Source: Herbiconiux ginsengi (GTDB lineage Bacteria; Actinomycetota; Actinomycetes; Actinomycetales; Microbacteriaceae). From it: a DNA stretch of 64,000 nt. Location of the stretch: positions 186,001 to 250,000 of the forward strand of contig NZ_FNPZ01000003.1 in assembly GCF_900107435.1 (NCBI RefSeq). Direction: 5' to 3'. Positions 9,670 to 18,333 of the stretch are shown one piece after another; the stretch's first letter is position 1, and every line of letters begins with the position of its first letter. A program made the position numbers and the translations under genes. Below the pieces are notes generated by a model. It worked only from the letters and a program-made list of their open reading frames with translations. It made no database searches and was not told where the DNA came from.

Positions 9670-10419
9670 CTACTCGGGGCGCAGGCGCAGGTTCTGCATG
9701 CCACCGTCGACCGCGATCGACGTGCCGGTGGTGGAGCCGGAGCGCGGGCTGGCCAGGTAGGCCACGGCGTCGGCGACTTCGGATGCCGCGACCAGCCGCC
9801 CGTGGGGCTGGCGGGCGTTGAGTGCCGCGCGCTCCGCGACCGGGTCGTCGGCCTGGTCGAGCAAGCGGGCCACCCAGGGGGTATCGGCCGTGCCGGGGTT
9901 GACGCAATTGACCCGGATGCCCTCACGCAGGTGGTCCGCGGCCATGGCGCGGGTGAGCGAGAGCACCGCGCCTTTCGTCGCCGAGTAGAGCGCGCGCTGA
10001 GGCAGACCGGCCGTCGCAGCGATCGAGGAGGTGTTCACGATCGCGGCGGCAGGGGATTCGCGGAGGTAGGGGAGGGCTGCACGAGCGACGCGCGCCATGC
10101 CGACCACGTTGATGTCGAAGACGCGGTGCCATTCCTCGTCGTCGTTGTCGGCGACCGTGCCGACGGCGCCGATACCGGCGTTGTTGACCACGATGTCGAT
10201 GCGACCGAACTCGGCCGCGACCACCGCGATCGCAGCGCGCACCGAGGCGTCGTCGGCGACGTTCGCGGTGACCGCGAAGTGCTCCGGGTTCGCCCCGGCA
10301 GGGTCGATGTCGAGCACGGCGACCTGGGCGCCGCGCTCGCGCAGGCGGTCGGCGATGGCGGCGCCGATGCCCGAGGCGCCGCCGGTGACGACGGCGACGA
10401 GACCGTTGAATTCGGTCAT
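9670..10419 (-). CDS. Short-chain dehydrogenase, probably 2-keto-3-deoxy-L-fuconate dehydrogenase
   Basis: Classical SDR of 249 residues. The NAD(P)-binding motif TGGASGIG is at residues 12-19, NNAG at 79-82, the catalytic Ser at 131/132, Tyr145 and Lys149 (YSATK). Asp37 after beta-strand 2 favours NAD+. In the non-phosphorylative L-fucose pathway such an enzyme oxidises 2-keto-3-deoxy-L-fuconate to the 2,4-diketo acid. The specific assignment comes from context: the next gene is an FAH-family hydrolase and the divergent operon encodes a sugar dehydrogenase and a lactonase. The start has AGGAGAACATC before the ATG. Substrate could also be the related L-rhamnose or L-arabinose intermediate. 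Confidence 0.8.
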   Translation of the reverse strand: MTEFNGLVAVVTGGASGIGAAIADRLRERGAQVAVLDIDPAGANPEHFAVTANVADDASVRAAIAVVAAEFGRIDIVVNNAGIGAVGTVADNDDEEWHRVFDINVVGMARVARAALPYLRESPAAAIVNTSSIAATAGLPQRALYSATKGAVLSLTRAMAADHLREGIRVNCVNPGTADTPWVARLLDQADDPVAERAALNARQPHGRLVAASEVADAVAYLASPRSGSTTGTSIAVDGGMQNLRLRPE

Positions 10420-10435
10420 GATGTTCTCCTTCGAA

Positions 10436-10466
10436 CGTGCGGGCGTGCGGGCGTGCGGGCGCGCGG
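10436..10466. repeat. Short 8-bp tandem repeat between the SDR and hydrolase genes
   Basis: Three units of CGTGCGGG (10436-10443, 10444-10451, 10452-10459) and a partial fourth unit lie in the 51-base spacer. Such slippage-prone tracts can vary in copy number; no function is evident. Confidence 0.6.
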
Positions 10467-10470
10467 CGGG

Positions 10471-11319
10471 TCAGGCGTCGATGAACCCTTGCCGCTGGTT
10501 GCCGAGGCCCTCGATCTCGATGTCGATGACGTCGCCGGCCTTCAGGTAGGGGAAGCGGCCCGAGAGTGCCACGCCTTGCGGCGTGCCGGTGAGGATGAGG
10601 TCGCCCGGTTCGAAGGCCAGGTACTGGCTGAGCTGGTAGACGATCTGCTCGACGCTGAAGATCAGGTCGGCCGTGCTCGAATCCTGCCGCGGTTCGCCGT
10701 TCACGAAGGAGCGCAGCCGCAGGTTCGTGTGGTCGACCTCGTCGGGGGTGACGAGCCAGGGGCCGACGGGGCTGAAGCCGGGGGCGCTCTTGCCCTTCGA
10801 CCACTGGCCACCCGAGATCTCGAGCTGCCACTCGCGCTCGGAGAGGTCGTTCGCCACCACGAAGCCGGCGATGTGCGCGAGGCTGTCGGCGGGGGAGTCG
10901 AGGTAGGAGGTGTGCTGCCCGATGACGACACCGAGCTCGACCTCCCAGTCGGTCTTGGTGCTGCCGCGCGGGATGCGGGCGACGTCGTTCGGTCCGACGA
11001 CGGTGTTCGGCGTCTTCAGGAAGATGATCGGCACCTCGGGAGGGGCGGAACCCGACTCGGCGGCGTGCGCGGCGTAATTCATGCCCACGCAGACGACGGC
11101 GGAGGGGCGGGCGATCGGCGCCCCGATCCGCAGCTCGGCGGCGTCGGGCAGCACCGGCAGCTCACCGGCGTCCAGGGCCGCCCGCGCCCGGTCGACGCCG
11201 CCGCCCGCGAGGAACCCGCCGTCGATGTCGGCCGTGATCGCGGAGAGGTCGAGGTAGGTGCCGCCGTCGAGGAGCACGGGTCGCTCCTGGCCGAGTTCTC
11301 CGAGTCGCAGGAATTTCAT
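10471..11319 (-). CDS. Fumarylacetoacetate hydrolase family protein, probably 2,4-diketo-3-deoxy-L-fuconate hydrolase
   Basis: Protein of 282 residues with the FAH catalytic fold. The metal ligands fall in DWEVELGVVIG and VANDLSERE, and the C-terminal TGTPQGVALS motif is present. In the L-fucose route described for Xanthomonas this family hydrolyses 2,4-diketo-3-deoxy-L-fuconate to pyruvate and L-lactate. It is upstream of the SDR gene in the same operon, which fits successive steps. GAGGAAAGC precedes the ATG, and a TATAGT -10 box on this strand (11361-11366) lies about 42 bases upstream. Other FAH members act on acylpyruvates or homoprotocatechuate products, so the substrate depends on context. 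Confidence 0.8.
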   Translation of the reverse strand: MKFLRLGELGQERPVLLDGGTYLDLSAITADIDGGFLAGGGVDRARAALDAGELPVLPDAAELRIGAPIARPSAVVCVGMNYAAHAAESGSAPPEVPIIFLKTPNTVVGPNDVARIPRGSTKTDWEVELGVVIGQHTSYLDSPADSLAHIAGFVVANDLSEREWQLEISGGQWSKGKSAPGFSPVGPWLVTPDEVDHTNLRLRSFVNGEPRQDSSTADLIFSVEQIVYQLSQYLAFEPGDLILTGTPQGVALSGRFPYLKAGDVIDIEIEGLGNQRQGFIDA

Positions 11320-11360
11320 GGAGCTGCTTTCCTCTTCTCCTGTGGGTCGCTAACATCAGA

Positions 11361-11366
11361 ACTATA
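11361..11366 (-). promoter_or_regulatory. -10 box for the hydrolase/SDR operon
   Basis: TATAGT on the minus strand, about 42 bases before the hydrolase ATG, with a normal ribosome binding site in between. The matching -35 region is weak. It is part of the divergent control region shared with the aldo/keto reductase operon. Confidence 0.45.
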
Positions 11367-11414
11367 GCGGTGGATTCCGGTGGAATTCAGCCCGAAACTG
11401 CAACTTCGTCGTGT

Positions 11415-11444
11415 TTGACAGTATAGACATCCGATCTTTATGCT
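11415..11444 (+). promoter_or_regulatory. Sigma-70-type promoter of the aldo/keto reductase-lactonase operon
   Basis: Consensus -35 TTGACA (11415-11420), 18-bp spacer and -10 TATGCT (11439-11444). Transcription would start near 11451. This excludes the upstream in-frame GTG at 11411 as the gene start and supports the ATG at 11480. Confidence 0.7.
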
Positions 11445-11479
11445 CGACTCCGACACTCACAGAGGAGGGCTGCACACGG

Positions 11480-12436
11480 ATGCCGCACATCGAATTCGGT
11501 TCTCTCGGCTACGGCGCAGCGAACCTCGGCAACCTCTATCGTGAACTCTCCGACGAGCTGGCCCAGGAGATCCTGGAGACCTCGTGGGAGTCGGGCATCC
11601 GCTACTTCGACACCGCTCCGCACTACGGTCTCGGCCTCTCCGAGCGTCGGCTCGGCGCCTTCCTCCGCACGAAGCCGCGCGACGAATACGTGCTCTCCAC
11701 CAAGGTGGGACGGCTCATCCGCCCGAATCCGGAGGGCGCCGGCACGCTCGACCTCGACGCCGACTTCGCCGTGCCCGCCGACCAGAAACGGGTCTGGGAC
11801 TTCACGGCCGACGGCATCCGCCGCAGCCTCGACGAATCGCTCGAACGCCTCGGCCTCGACCGCGTCGACGTGCTCTTCCTGCACGACCCCGAGCGCAACG
11901 ATCTGGCGAGCGGCCTGAACGAAGCCGTGCCGGCACTGGCCGCGCTCCGCGACGAGGGCCTCGTGAGCGCCGTGGGTGTGGGCTCGATGTCGACGGAGGC
12001 GCTGCTCGGCAGCGCGCGCACCGGAGCCATCGACCTGCTCATGGTGGCCGGCCGCTACACCCTGGCCGAGCAGCCCGTGGTCCCCGAGGTGCTCGATGCC
12101 TGCACCGAGAACGGCGTAGGCATCGCGAACGCCTCCGTCTTCAACTCCGGCCTGCTGGCCACGAACGAGCCCGGGGTCGACTCCCGCTACGAATACGGCG
12201 GTGTGCCGGCAGACACCCTCGCCCGGGTGCGGGCCATCGCCGCCGTCGCCCGCGAGCACGGCGTCGAGCTACCGGCGGCGGCGCTGCAGTACACGCTGCG
12301 CGACCCGCTCGTGCGCACCGTGGTGGTGGGCAGCAGCAAGCCGGCGCAGCTGCGGGAGAACGTCGAACGGATGCGTGCCCCGATCCCCGAGGCATTCTGG
12401 GAGCAGCTGCTCGCCGAGGAGCTGGTGCGCCGATGA
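11480..12436 (+). CDS. Aldo/keto reductase, probable L-fucose (aldose) 1-dehydrogenase
   Basis: Protein of 318 residues. It has the aldo/keto reductase barrel with catalytic Asp/Tyr in YFDTAPHYG, Lys in STKVGRL and His in FLHDP. This subgroup oxidises L-fucose, L-galactose or D-arabinose to the 1,5- or 1,4-lactone with NAD(P)+. The ATG is chosen because the consensus promoter lies inside any longer reading frame and AGGAGGG precedes it. The gene overlaps the next by ATGA, indicating translational coupling with the lactonase that would act on its product. The gene for the following step, a fuconate dehydratase, is not in the window. Confidence 0.82.
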   Translation: MPHIEFGSLGYGAANLGNLYRELSDELAQEILETSWESGIRYFDTAPHYGLGLSERRLGAFLRTKPRDEYVLSTKVGRLIRPNPEGAGTLDLDADFAVPADQKRVWDFTADGIRRSLDESLERLGLDRVDVLFLHDPERNDLASGLNEAVPALAALRDEGLVSAVGVGSMSTEALLGSARTGAIDLLMVAGRYTLAEQPVVPEVLDACTENGVGIANASVFNSGLLATNEPGVDSRYEYGGVPADTLARVRAIAAVAREHGVELPAAALQYTLRDPLVRTVVVGSSKPAQLRENVERMRAPIPEAFWEQLLAEELVRR

Positions 12437-13281
12437 TCGTCGACGGCCACCTGCATCTCTGGACGCTCGGCGACGGCGCCTACCCCTGGCTGACGCCGGC
12501 GGCCGGCGAACTCTACGCCGACTTCGAAGCCGATCAGGCCGGCGCCGAACTCGCGGCGGCGGGCGTCGACCGTGCCGTGCTGGTGCAGGCCGACGACACC
12601 GACGCCGACACGGATGCGATGCTGCAGGTCGCCGACACCCACGCCTGGGTCTCCGGCGTGGTCGGCTGGGTGCAGCTCGACGACCTCGAGCGGGCGGCGG
12701 CGCAACTCGAACGCCGGGTGGCGCATCCGGCCTTCTGCGGCGTGCGCCACCTCGTGCACGGCGACCCGCGCGACGAGTTCCTCGAGCTGCCGTCGGTGCG
12801 GCGCTCCCTCCGCCTGCTCGCCGGCCACGGCCTCGCCTACGACGTGCCGAACGCCTGGCCCCGCCACCTCGCCCAGGTGACGGCGCTCGCCGGAGCGCTG
12901 CCCGAACTCACCATCGTGATCGACCACCTGGCCAAGCCGCCGCGCGGAGCCGCCGACTTCGCCGACTGGCGTGCCGAGATCGAGCGATCGGCCACGCATC
13001 CGAACACCGTCGGCAAGGTCTCCGGCCTCCGGATGCCGGGCACCGAATACTCGGTCGACGCCCTGCGCGAGGTGTGGGATGTCGCGCTCACCGCGTTCGG
13101 GCCCGACCGCCTGCTCTGGGGGAGCGACTGGCCGATCACCGTGCCCGACGGAGGCTACCAGCCGACCTATGCGGTGCTGGCGGAGTTGATGCACGAACTC
13201 GCTCCGGCCGAGCGCGACGCCGTGCTGGGCGGCACGGCCGTGCGGGTGTACGGCCTCGCGACCGAAGGGCCAGTGGCCTAG
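12433..13281 (+). CDS. Amidohydrolase-family lactonase, probable L-fucono-1,5-lactonase
   Basis: Protein of 282 residues of the amidohydrolase superfamily (COG3618 type). The N-terminal metal-binding-type HLH is at residues 6-8, a conserved His lies in VIDHLAKPP, and the C-terminal Asp is in WGSDWPI. Family members hydrolyse L-fuconolactone, L-rhamnonolactone or related 6-deoxy lactones to the free acid. Its ATG overlaps the stop of the aldo/keto reductase by four bases, so the enzyme producing the lactone and the one opening it are made together. The GntR-family regulator gene converges from the right with only 3 bases between stop codons. Confidence 0.82.
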   Translation: MIVDGHLHLWTLGDGAYPWLTPAAGELYADFEADQAGAELAAAGVDRAVLVQADDTDADTDAMLQVADTHAWVSGVVGWVQLDDLERAAAQLERRVAHPAFCGVRHLVHGDPRDEFLELPSVRRSLRLLAGHGLAYDVPNAWPRHLAQVTALAGALPELTIVIDHLAKPPRGAADFADWRAEIERSATHPNTVGKVSGLRMPGTEYSVDALREVWDVALTAFGPDRLLWGSDWPITVPDGGYQPTYAVLAELMHELAPAERDAVLGGTAVRVYGLATEGPVA

Positions 13282-13284
13282 AGA

Positions 13285-13989
13285 TCAGACGTCTGGATGA
13301 CCCGCCTGCGGCCCCGAGGTGCTCCAGCGCCGGAGCCAGTGCTCGATGCCCGAGATGTGCGCGATCATCAAGGCCTCGGCGAGCTTGCCGTCACCGGCCT
13401 CCAGGGCGTCGACGATGGCCGAGTGCTCGGAGAGCGTGCGCGCGGTCGCGTTCTCCTGCGTCAGCCCCCGCCAGACCCGGGCGCGGATGGTGTGGCCCGA
13501 GAGCGATTCGATCAGCGTCGTGAGGTAGGAGTTGCCCGCCGCCTCGACGATGGTGGCGTGGAACTCGATGTCGTGCGCCACCAGCTCCTCGACCGGCCTC
13601 GACTCGTCGACCTCGGCGATCTGGTCGCGCAGCAGCGAGATCCGCTCGGCGTCGATGTGGGCGGCGGCGATGGCGGCTGCCGCGGGTTCCAGGATGCGCC
13701 GCACGGCGAAGAGCTCGAGGATCGAGTCGTCGTCGTGCAGGTCGACCACGAAGCTCATGGCCTCCAGCAGCAGCCGGGGTTCGAGGCTCGTGACGTAGGT
13801 GCCGTCGCCGCGGCGCACATCCAGCACCCGGATGACCTCGAGGGCCTTGACGGCCTCGCGCAGGGAGCTGCGGGAGAGGCCGAGGCGCTCGCTGAGCTCC
13901 TTCTCGGGCGGCAGGCGATCGCCGGGGGCGAGCTCGCCGCGCAGGATCATGTCTTTGATCTTGAGGATCGCCTCGTCGGTCACGGCCAT
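13285..13989 (-). CDS. GntR/FadR-family transcriptional regulator (FCD domain)
   Basis: Protein of 234 residues. The N-terminal winged helix spans about residues 5-70 (LPPEKELSERLGLSRSSLRE), and the all-helical FCD effector domain spans about 85-220 with metal-ligand residues in HDIEFH and HSAIVDALEAGD. Such regulators respond to organic acids and commonly control sugar-acid catabolic operons. It probably regulates the neighbouring L-fucose-type genes, although its own promoter is at the far end and no matching operator could be fixed by eye. Confidence 0.88.
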   Translation of the reverse strand: MAVTDEAILKIKDMILRGELAPGDRLPPEKELSERLGLSRSSLREAVKALEVIRVLDVRRGDGTYVTSLEPRLLLEAMSFVVDLHDDDSILELFAVRRILEPAAAAIAAAHIDAERISLLRDQIAEVDESRPVEELVAHDIEFHATIVEAAGNSYLTTLIESLSGHTIRARVWRGLTQENATARTLSEHSAIVDALEAGDGKLAEALMIAHISGIEHWLRRWSTSGPQAGHPDV

Positions 13990-14036
13990 GCAGTGATCCT
14001 ACCTTTGCGGGTGGTCGCCGAGCCCGGCGCCGCGCG

Positions 14037-14873
14037 TCACTGCACCTGGCTGGTAGTCACCACCTTCGTCCACGGCCCGGGCGGCACGGCGGCGTCGTCG
14101 ACGAACCGCCAGGAGATGCCGCCCTGCTCGCCGTTGAGCTCGTCGAAGGCGAGGCAGCCGACGACCGCGGGCGAGACATCCATGCCCGCACCGCCGTAGC
14201 GGGCGTTCAGCGGCCGGGCGTCGTCGGTGCCGAAGACGTACTCGGCGTCGTTGTACTCACCGGGGCCGGCGTCTTCGATCTGGGCGTAGCAGGTGGCGCC
14301 GTTGTAGCTGAGGGCCACCCAGCGGTTCTTCATGTAGCTGAAGTTCGAGTCGCCGGAGTGCGAGGCGTAAGGCTCCTGCCCCGCCCAGGGCACCACCTGG
14401 TCGCGCCGGGCGAAGGCTGCGGGGTCGTTTACGTCGTCGAAGGGGAGGTCGAGGTAGAACGGGTTCTCCTTCGGGGTCAGCTGGGTGGGGAAGAAGTCGT
14501 TCGCGGCCGTGCGGGCCTCGGTCTCGCAACTGCCGCCGGCCGTCGTGCCGTCGCAGCCGCCGTAGCTCGCGAGCCAGTTGCTGTCGTAGGTGGAGAGCAC
14601 CTGACTGCCGTCGGCGGCATTCGGGTCGAAGATCTCACCCACCCAGAAGGTGGTTCCCACGATGCCGGTGTGCAGGGGGTAGTTCCCGCCGCCCGGCGCG
14701 GCCGTCGAGGTGGGTGTCTCCACGGTTCCTCCGCATCCGGCCAAGCCGAGGCACGACCTGAACAAGGAACAGCCGGTGAGGGACGCCCCGGCCAGGCCGA
14801 CGAGCAGAACCCCCGCGGCGACACGCACGAGGCGCATCGTCACGGGGGCTCCGTTCCGGCCGGACCGGGTCAT
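14037..14873 (-). CDS. Putative lipoprotein with expansin/DPBB-like C-terminal domain
   Basis: Protein of 278 residues. After a basic start (MTRSGRNGAPVTMRLVR) comes a hydrophobic core and lipobox LTGC, so it should be lipid-anchored to the outer face of the membrane. The rest has no certain family. The C-terminal stretch has the elements CYAQIEDAGPGE, AGMDVSPAV and WRFVDDAAVPPGPW, a pattern like double-psi beta-barrel (RlpA/expansin-like) wall proteins. This is an inference from motif order. Its ATG overlaps the TGA of the polysaccharide deacetylase gene (ATGA), so translation is coupled and a joint role at the cell wall or exopolysaccharide is likely. Met13 is an alternative start. Confidence 0.7.
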   Translation of the reverse strand: MTRSGRNGAPVTMRLVRVAAGVLLVGLAGASLTGCSLFRSCLGLAGCGGTVETPTSTAAPGGGNYPLHTGIVGTTFWVGEIFDPNAADGSQVLSTYDSNWLASYGGCDGTTAGGSCETEARTAANDFFPTQLTPKENPFYLDLPFDDVNDPAAFARRDQVVPWAGQEPYASHSGDSNFSYMKNRWVALSYNGATCYAQIEDAGPGEYNDAEYVFGTDDARPLNARYGGAGMDVSPAVVGCLAFDELNGEQGGISWRFVDDAAVPPGPWTKVVTTSQVQ

Positions 14874-16492
14874 CGGCTTCCACCGCTCGCACCGGTCGAC
14901 GGGGGCGTCGTCGGTGCAGGGCTGCTGGGCGCTGGGCTGGCCGGAGTCGTGGCGGGTGGCGTGCCCGGTGCGGGGCTCGCCGGCGGTGCCGTCGTGGCCG
15001 GCGGCGTCTCGGCGGGCGGCGTCGCCGTCGCGGCCGGGTCGGGGGCCGGGTTCATGTGCACCTCGACCGGGCCTTCGACCTTCGGCGCCGCCGTGGGGGC
15101 GGGCGCCGGGGCGATCGACGGCGTCGGTGCCCCGACGCTGTCGTAGAGCGCGTAGTCGTCGGTCACCAGGGTGCCGTTGCTGAAGACGTTGAGTCCGAAA
15201 CTGATGCCGGTGAACCCGGTCGGCACCGCGGGGGTCGTGAAGACCGCCTCGGTGAAGGTGAGGCTCGACGCGAACCAGGGGCTCGAGGTCCAGTACTGCC
15301 AGATGCCCGAGGTGGTGCGCAGGTAGATGGCGAACTGGGTGACCGTGGTCGAATGGTAGAACGCCCTCATCGAATAGGTATGGCCGGGCACGACCGTCGG
15401 ACTGCAGGCGCCGAGGTCGAAGGTGGGCAGCAGTTTCGCATCGCCGTCGACGTAGTTGGCCACCGACACGTAGCCGGCCACCGTTCCGGTGCGGGCCGGC
15501 GAGGTCCAGGTGATGGTGGGGGTGTTGTTGCCGTAGCCACCGGTCATCCAGCAGCTCGGCAGCCCGAACGAGCCCATGGTCTCCATGCTCGGGTTCACCA
15601 CGGCGTTGACGCCTGGGCCGGCCGCCGGCACGACGGGTCCGGCCTTGGCCGGCTTCAGCGTGCCGCCGATCACCTGGTCGACCGTCTTCACGACGGTGTT
15701 GTTGGTGAGCGCGCGCGGGGCGAGCCACTGCACGAACTGCGTGAACACCGTCGGGGTGACGTTGAGGTCGCATCCGCTCGCGCAGATGTTGTGGAAGGTG
15801 AAGGGCACCCAGCCGCCGGTCTTCTCGGCGTTGGTGACGGAGGCCTTGAGGTCGGCGAGGGTCCAGGTGTTGTCGACCTGGTCGAGCGCCTTGAGGTAGT
15901 AGGGGTTGGCCGGCGGGATCTTCTCGGTGTAACCGCAGCCGGTGCAGCCGAAGCGGCTCTGCAGGTCGCCGAGCATGCGCGCGCTGTTGTAGCCGCAGTT
16001 CTTCGCGGCCGTCTCGTTGGCCGGGATGCTCGAGGCGAACGGATACGCGAAGCTCTTCACCGTGTAGCCCCAGCTCATCAGCGTGCTGCGGTCGTTGCAG
16101 ATCTGCCGGGCCACCTCGTCGGCGGGGAGCACCGCGAGGTCGGGATGGTTCACCGTGTGGCCGCCGATCTCGTGGCCCGCTGCCTTGAGGGAGTCGAGGT
16201 TCGCGCGGGTGAAGTACCCGGCTGCGCCGACGAATCCGGACACGATGTAGAAGGTGCCCTTCATCTTGAGCGTGTTCATCGCCGACGCGGCGGCGAGCTG
16301 GTTCGCGTTGCCGTCGTCGAAGGTGAGGCTGATCACCGTCTGCGGCTTCACCAGCGGGAGGGTGATCGACGGGGTGGCCGCCGCCGCTGCCGCGCTGGGC
16401 AGGGCGACAGCGGCCACCAGTGCCGATACGGCGAGCAGGGTCGCGAACGGGCGCCAACGCGCTTTCGTGGGTTCGGTGGTGCCTCGTTGCAC
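14870..16492 (-). CDS. Secreted polysaccharide deacetylase (NodB domain, CE4)
   Basis: Protein of 540 residues. It has a signal peptide to about residue 38 and a NodB domain from about residue 50, with the metal/catalytic motif TFDDG (Asp59, Asp60) and zinc-ligand histidines His112 and His116 (HTVNH). A beta-sandwich-like region (about 290-440) resembles carbohydrate-binding modules, and a Pro/Ala/Thr-rich tail of about 90 residues may span the wall. It should remove N-acetyl groups from GlcNAc-containing polymer outside the cell. Translation starts at GTG with AAGGAG six bases upstream. It is the second last gene of an operon with glmS, an epimerase and a sugar-nucleotide dehydrogenase, which suggests the substrate is the polymer made by the divergent glycosyltransferase. 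Confidence 0.88.
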   Translation of the reverse strand: MQRGTTEPTKARWRPFATLLAVSALVAAVALPSAAAAAATPSITLPLVKPQTVISLTFDDGNANQLAAASAMNTLKMKGTFYIVSGFVGAAGYFTRANLDSLKAAGHEIGGHTVNHPDLAVLPADEVARQICNDRSTLMSWGYTVKSFAYPFASSIPANETAAKNCGYNSARMLGDLQSRFGCTGCGYTEKIPPANPYYLKALDQVDNTWTLADLKASVTNAEKTGGWVPFTFHNICASGCDLNVTPTVFTQFVQWLAPRALTNNTVVKTVDQVIGGTLKPAKAGPVVPAAGPGVNAVVNPSMETMGSFGLPSCWMTGGYGNNTPTITWTSPARTGTVAGYVSVANYVDGDAKLLPTFDLGACSPTVVPGHTYSMRAFYHSTTVTQFAIYLRTTSGIWQYWTSSPWFASSLTFTEAVFTTPAVPTGFTGISFGLNVFSNGTLVTDDYALYDSVGAPTPSIAPAPAPTAAPKVEGPVEVHMNPAPDPAATATPPAETPPATTAPPASPAPGTPPATTPASPAPSSPAPTTPPSTGASGGSR

Positions 16493-16521
16493 GATGTGCT
16501 CCTTAGTTTCTTCGAGTGGCC

Positions 16522-18333
16522 TTATTCGACGGTGACCGATTTGGCCAGATTGCGGGGCTTGTCGACGTCGCGGCCCAGCGCGAGCGCCAGGTCGCGAGCC
16601 AGGATCTGCAGGGGGACGACCGACTCCAGCGGCCCCCAGCGGTCGATGCCGCCGGGCATCGGGGTGCCGAGGCTGAGGCCGAGCGCGGGAATGGTGCTGC
16701 CGGCGCCGCCGATCCTGATGACGCGACCACCACGGGCCTCGACCTCGGCGATGTTGCTCTCGATCCGACGATCGCCGGAGTCGATCACGACGACGGGCGT
16801 GCCCGCTTCGACCAGCGCCAGCGGGCCATGCTTCAGCTCGCCGGCCGGGTAGTGCTCGGCCCAGCGGTAGCTCAGCTCCTTGAGCTTCAGCGCCCCCTCG
16901 GCGGCGTAGACGACGCCCGCGCCGCGGCCGAGGAAGAGATAGCCCTGGGCATCCCGGATCTCCTCGATGAGCGGCGGGATCGCCTTCTGCGACGCCGCGA
17001 TCGCATGAGCGAGGAGGTCCGGGATGCGCCGGAGGTCGTCGGTCTGACGCCGCGCGTAGTCCCGATCGATCCTCCGTGTCGCCGCGAGGGCCGACAGCGC
17101 CATCGCCACCCCGGTGATCACCTGGGCGACGAAGGTCTTGGTGGCGGCGACGCCGATCTCCGGGCCCGCGTTGCAGTTGAGCATGGAGTCGGCGCGGCGC
17201 GCGAGCGTGGAGTGCTCGCTGTTGGTGAGCGCCATGAGCGACGAGGTGCCGAGGTCGAGGTCGTCGATCGCCCGCAGCACGTCGGCGGTCTCGCCGGACT
17301 GGCTGAGAGCGATGACGAGGGTGCGCGGGTCGACGATCGCCGACGACGCCTCGCTCGCGATGAGCGAGCTGTTCGGCACATCGCCGAGGGCGCCGAACGC
17401 GTTGGCGATGACCCGCCCGGCGTTCAGCGAGGTGCCGCAGCCGAGCACGGCCACCCGTTCGAAGGGCGGGAGGTTCAGACCCGCCCAGAGCGAGCCGTCG
17501 GCGATCATCGGCGCGAGGCGATCGATGATGCGGGCTGCGGTCTCGGGCTGCTCGGCGATCTCCTTGCTCATGTAGTCGGTGTGCCCGGCGAGGCCGTGCG
17601 TCACGCCCGACCAGTTCGAGGCCGCGTAGGCGGGCGCCGCGGAGTGCGCGCCGCTCCGGGTCCACACGAACTCCTCGGCGAGCTCGACGACGTCTCCGTC
17701 GCCCATCGCCTGGAACTCGTCGACGAACTCGGCGATCGCGTTGATGTCGCTGGCGGCGAAGACGCCCTTGGCCGAGTGCGCCACGAGCAGGGGCGAGCGG
17801 TGCGCGGCGGCGACCATCCGGCCGGTCTCGGCGTCGAGGGCCACGATCGCCCAGGAGCCGTGCAGCCGCAGAGTGGCCGCCGTGACCGCCGAGCGGAGAT
17901 CGCCCGTGATCAGCAGCTCCTCCTCGATGAGGTGGCTGACCACCTCGCTGTCGACCTCGGAGGCGAAGACATGACCGGTCTGCTCGAGCTGGCGGCGCAG
18001 GGCATCCGCGTTCTCGATGATGCCGTTGTGCACGATGCTGACGCGCTGCCGGCAGTCGGCGTGCGGATGCGCGTTCGTCTCGGTGACCGCTCCGTGCGTC
18101 GCCCAGCGGGTGTGACCGATGCCGGTGCCCGAGAGCGCAGGGCCGGCCCACTCGTCGAGCTGGCGTTCGAGCGTCTCGACCCGGTTGGTGGTGCGGGAGG
18201 AGGCCATCGTGCCGTCGAGCGTGCGGATGGCGACCCCGGCGGAGTCGTAGCCGCGGTACTCCAGCAGCTTCAGCGCGTCGATCAGGAACGGGCCTGCGGC
18301 TTCGTCCATCCGACAGGCGACGATGCCGCACAT
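16522..18333 (-). CDS. glmS: Glutamine-fructose-6-phosphate aminotransferase (isomerizing)
   Basis: Protein of 603 residues. The N-terminal glutaminase domain begins with catalytic Cys2 (MCGIV) and has LEYRGYDSAG and HTRWATHG. Two SIS sugar isomerase domains follow (GCGTSLNAG, ALSQSGETADV), and the C-terminus ends KSVTVE as in the family. It makes glucosamine 6-phosphate from fructose 6-phosphate and glutamine. Its place inside an exopolysaccharide operon rather than a murein locus suggests a copy dedicated to polymer synthesis; whether another glmS exists elsewhere cannot be seen here. Its start overlaps the stop of the epimerase gene by one base. Confidence 0.95.
   Translation of the reverse strand: MCGIVACRMDEAAGPFLIDALKLLEYRGYDSAGVAIRTLDGTMASSRTTNRVETLERQLDEWAGPALSGTGIGHTRWATHGAVTETNAHPHADCRQRVSIVHNGIIENADALRRQLEQTGHVFASEVDSEVVSHLIEEELLITGDLRSAVTAATLRLHGSWAIVALDAETGRMVAAAHRSPLLVAHSAKGVFAASDINAIAEFVDEFQAMGDGDVVELAEEFVWTRSGAHSAAPAYAASNWSGVTHGLAGHTDYMSKEIAEQPETAARIIDRLAPMIADGSLWAGLNLPPFERVAVLGCGTSLNAGRVIANAFGALGDVPNSSLIASEASSAIVDPRTLVIALSQSGETADVLRAIDDLDLGTSSLMALTNSEHSTLARRADSMLNCNAGPEIGVAATKTFVAQVITGVAMALSALAATRRIDRDYARRQTDDLRRIPDLLAHAIAASQKAIPPLIEEIRDAQGYLFLGRGAGVVYAAEGALKLKELSYRWAEHYPAGELKHGPLALVEAGTPVVVIDSGDRRIESNIAEVEARGGRVIRIGGAGSTIPALGLSLGTPMPGGIDRWGPLESVVPLQILARDLALALGRDVDKPRNLAKSVTVE

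Noticed and set aside
14873-16457. N-terminal extension of the lipoprotein frame
   Set aside because: The extension is a shadow of the deacetylase gene; a signal peptide and the ATGA overlap fix the true start at 14873.
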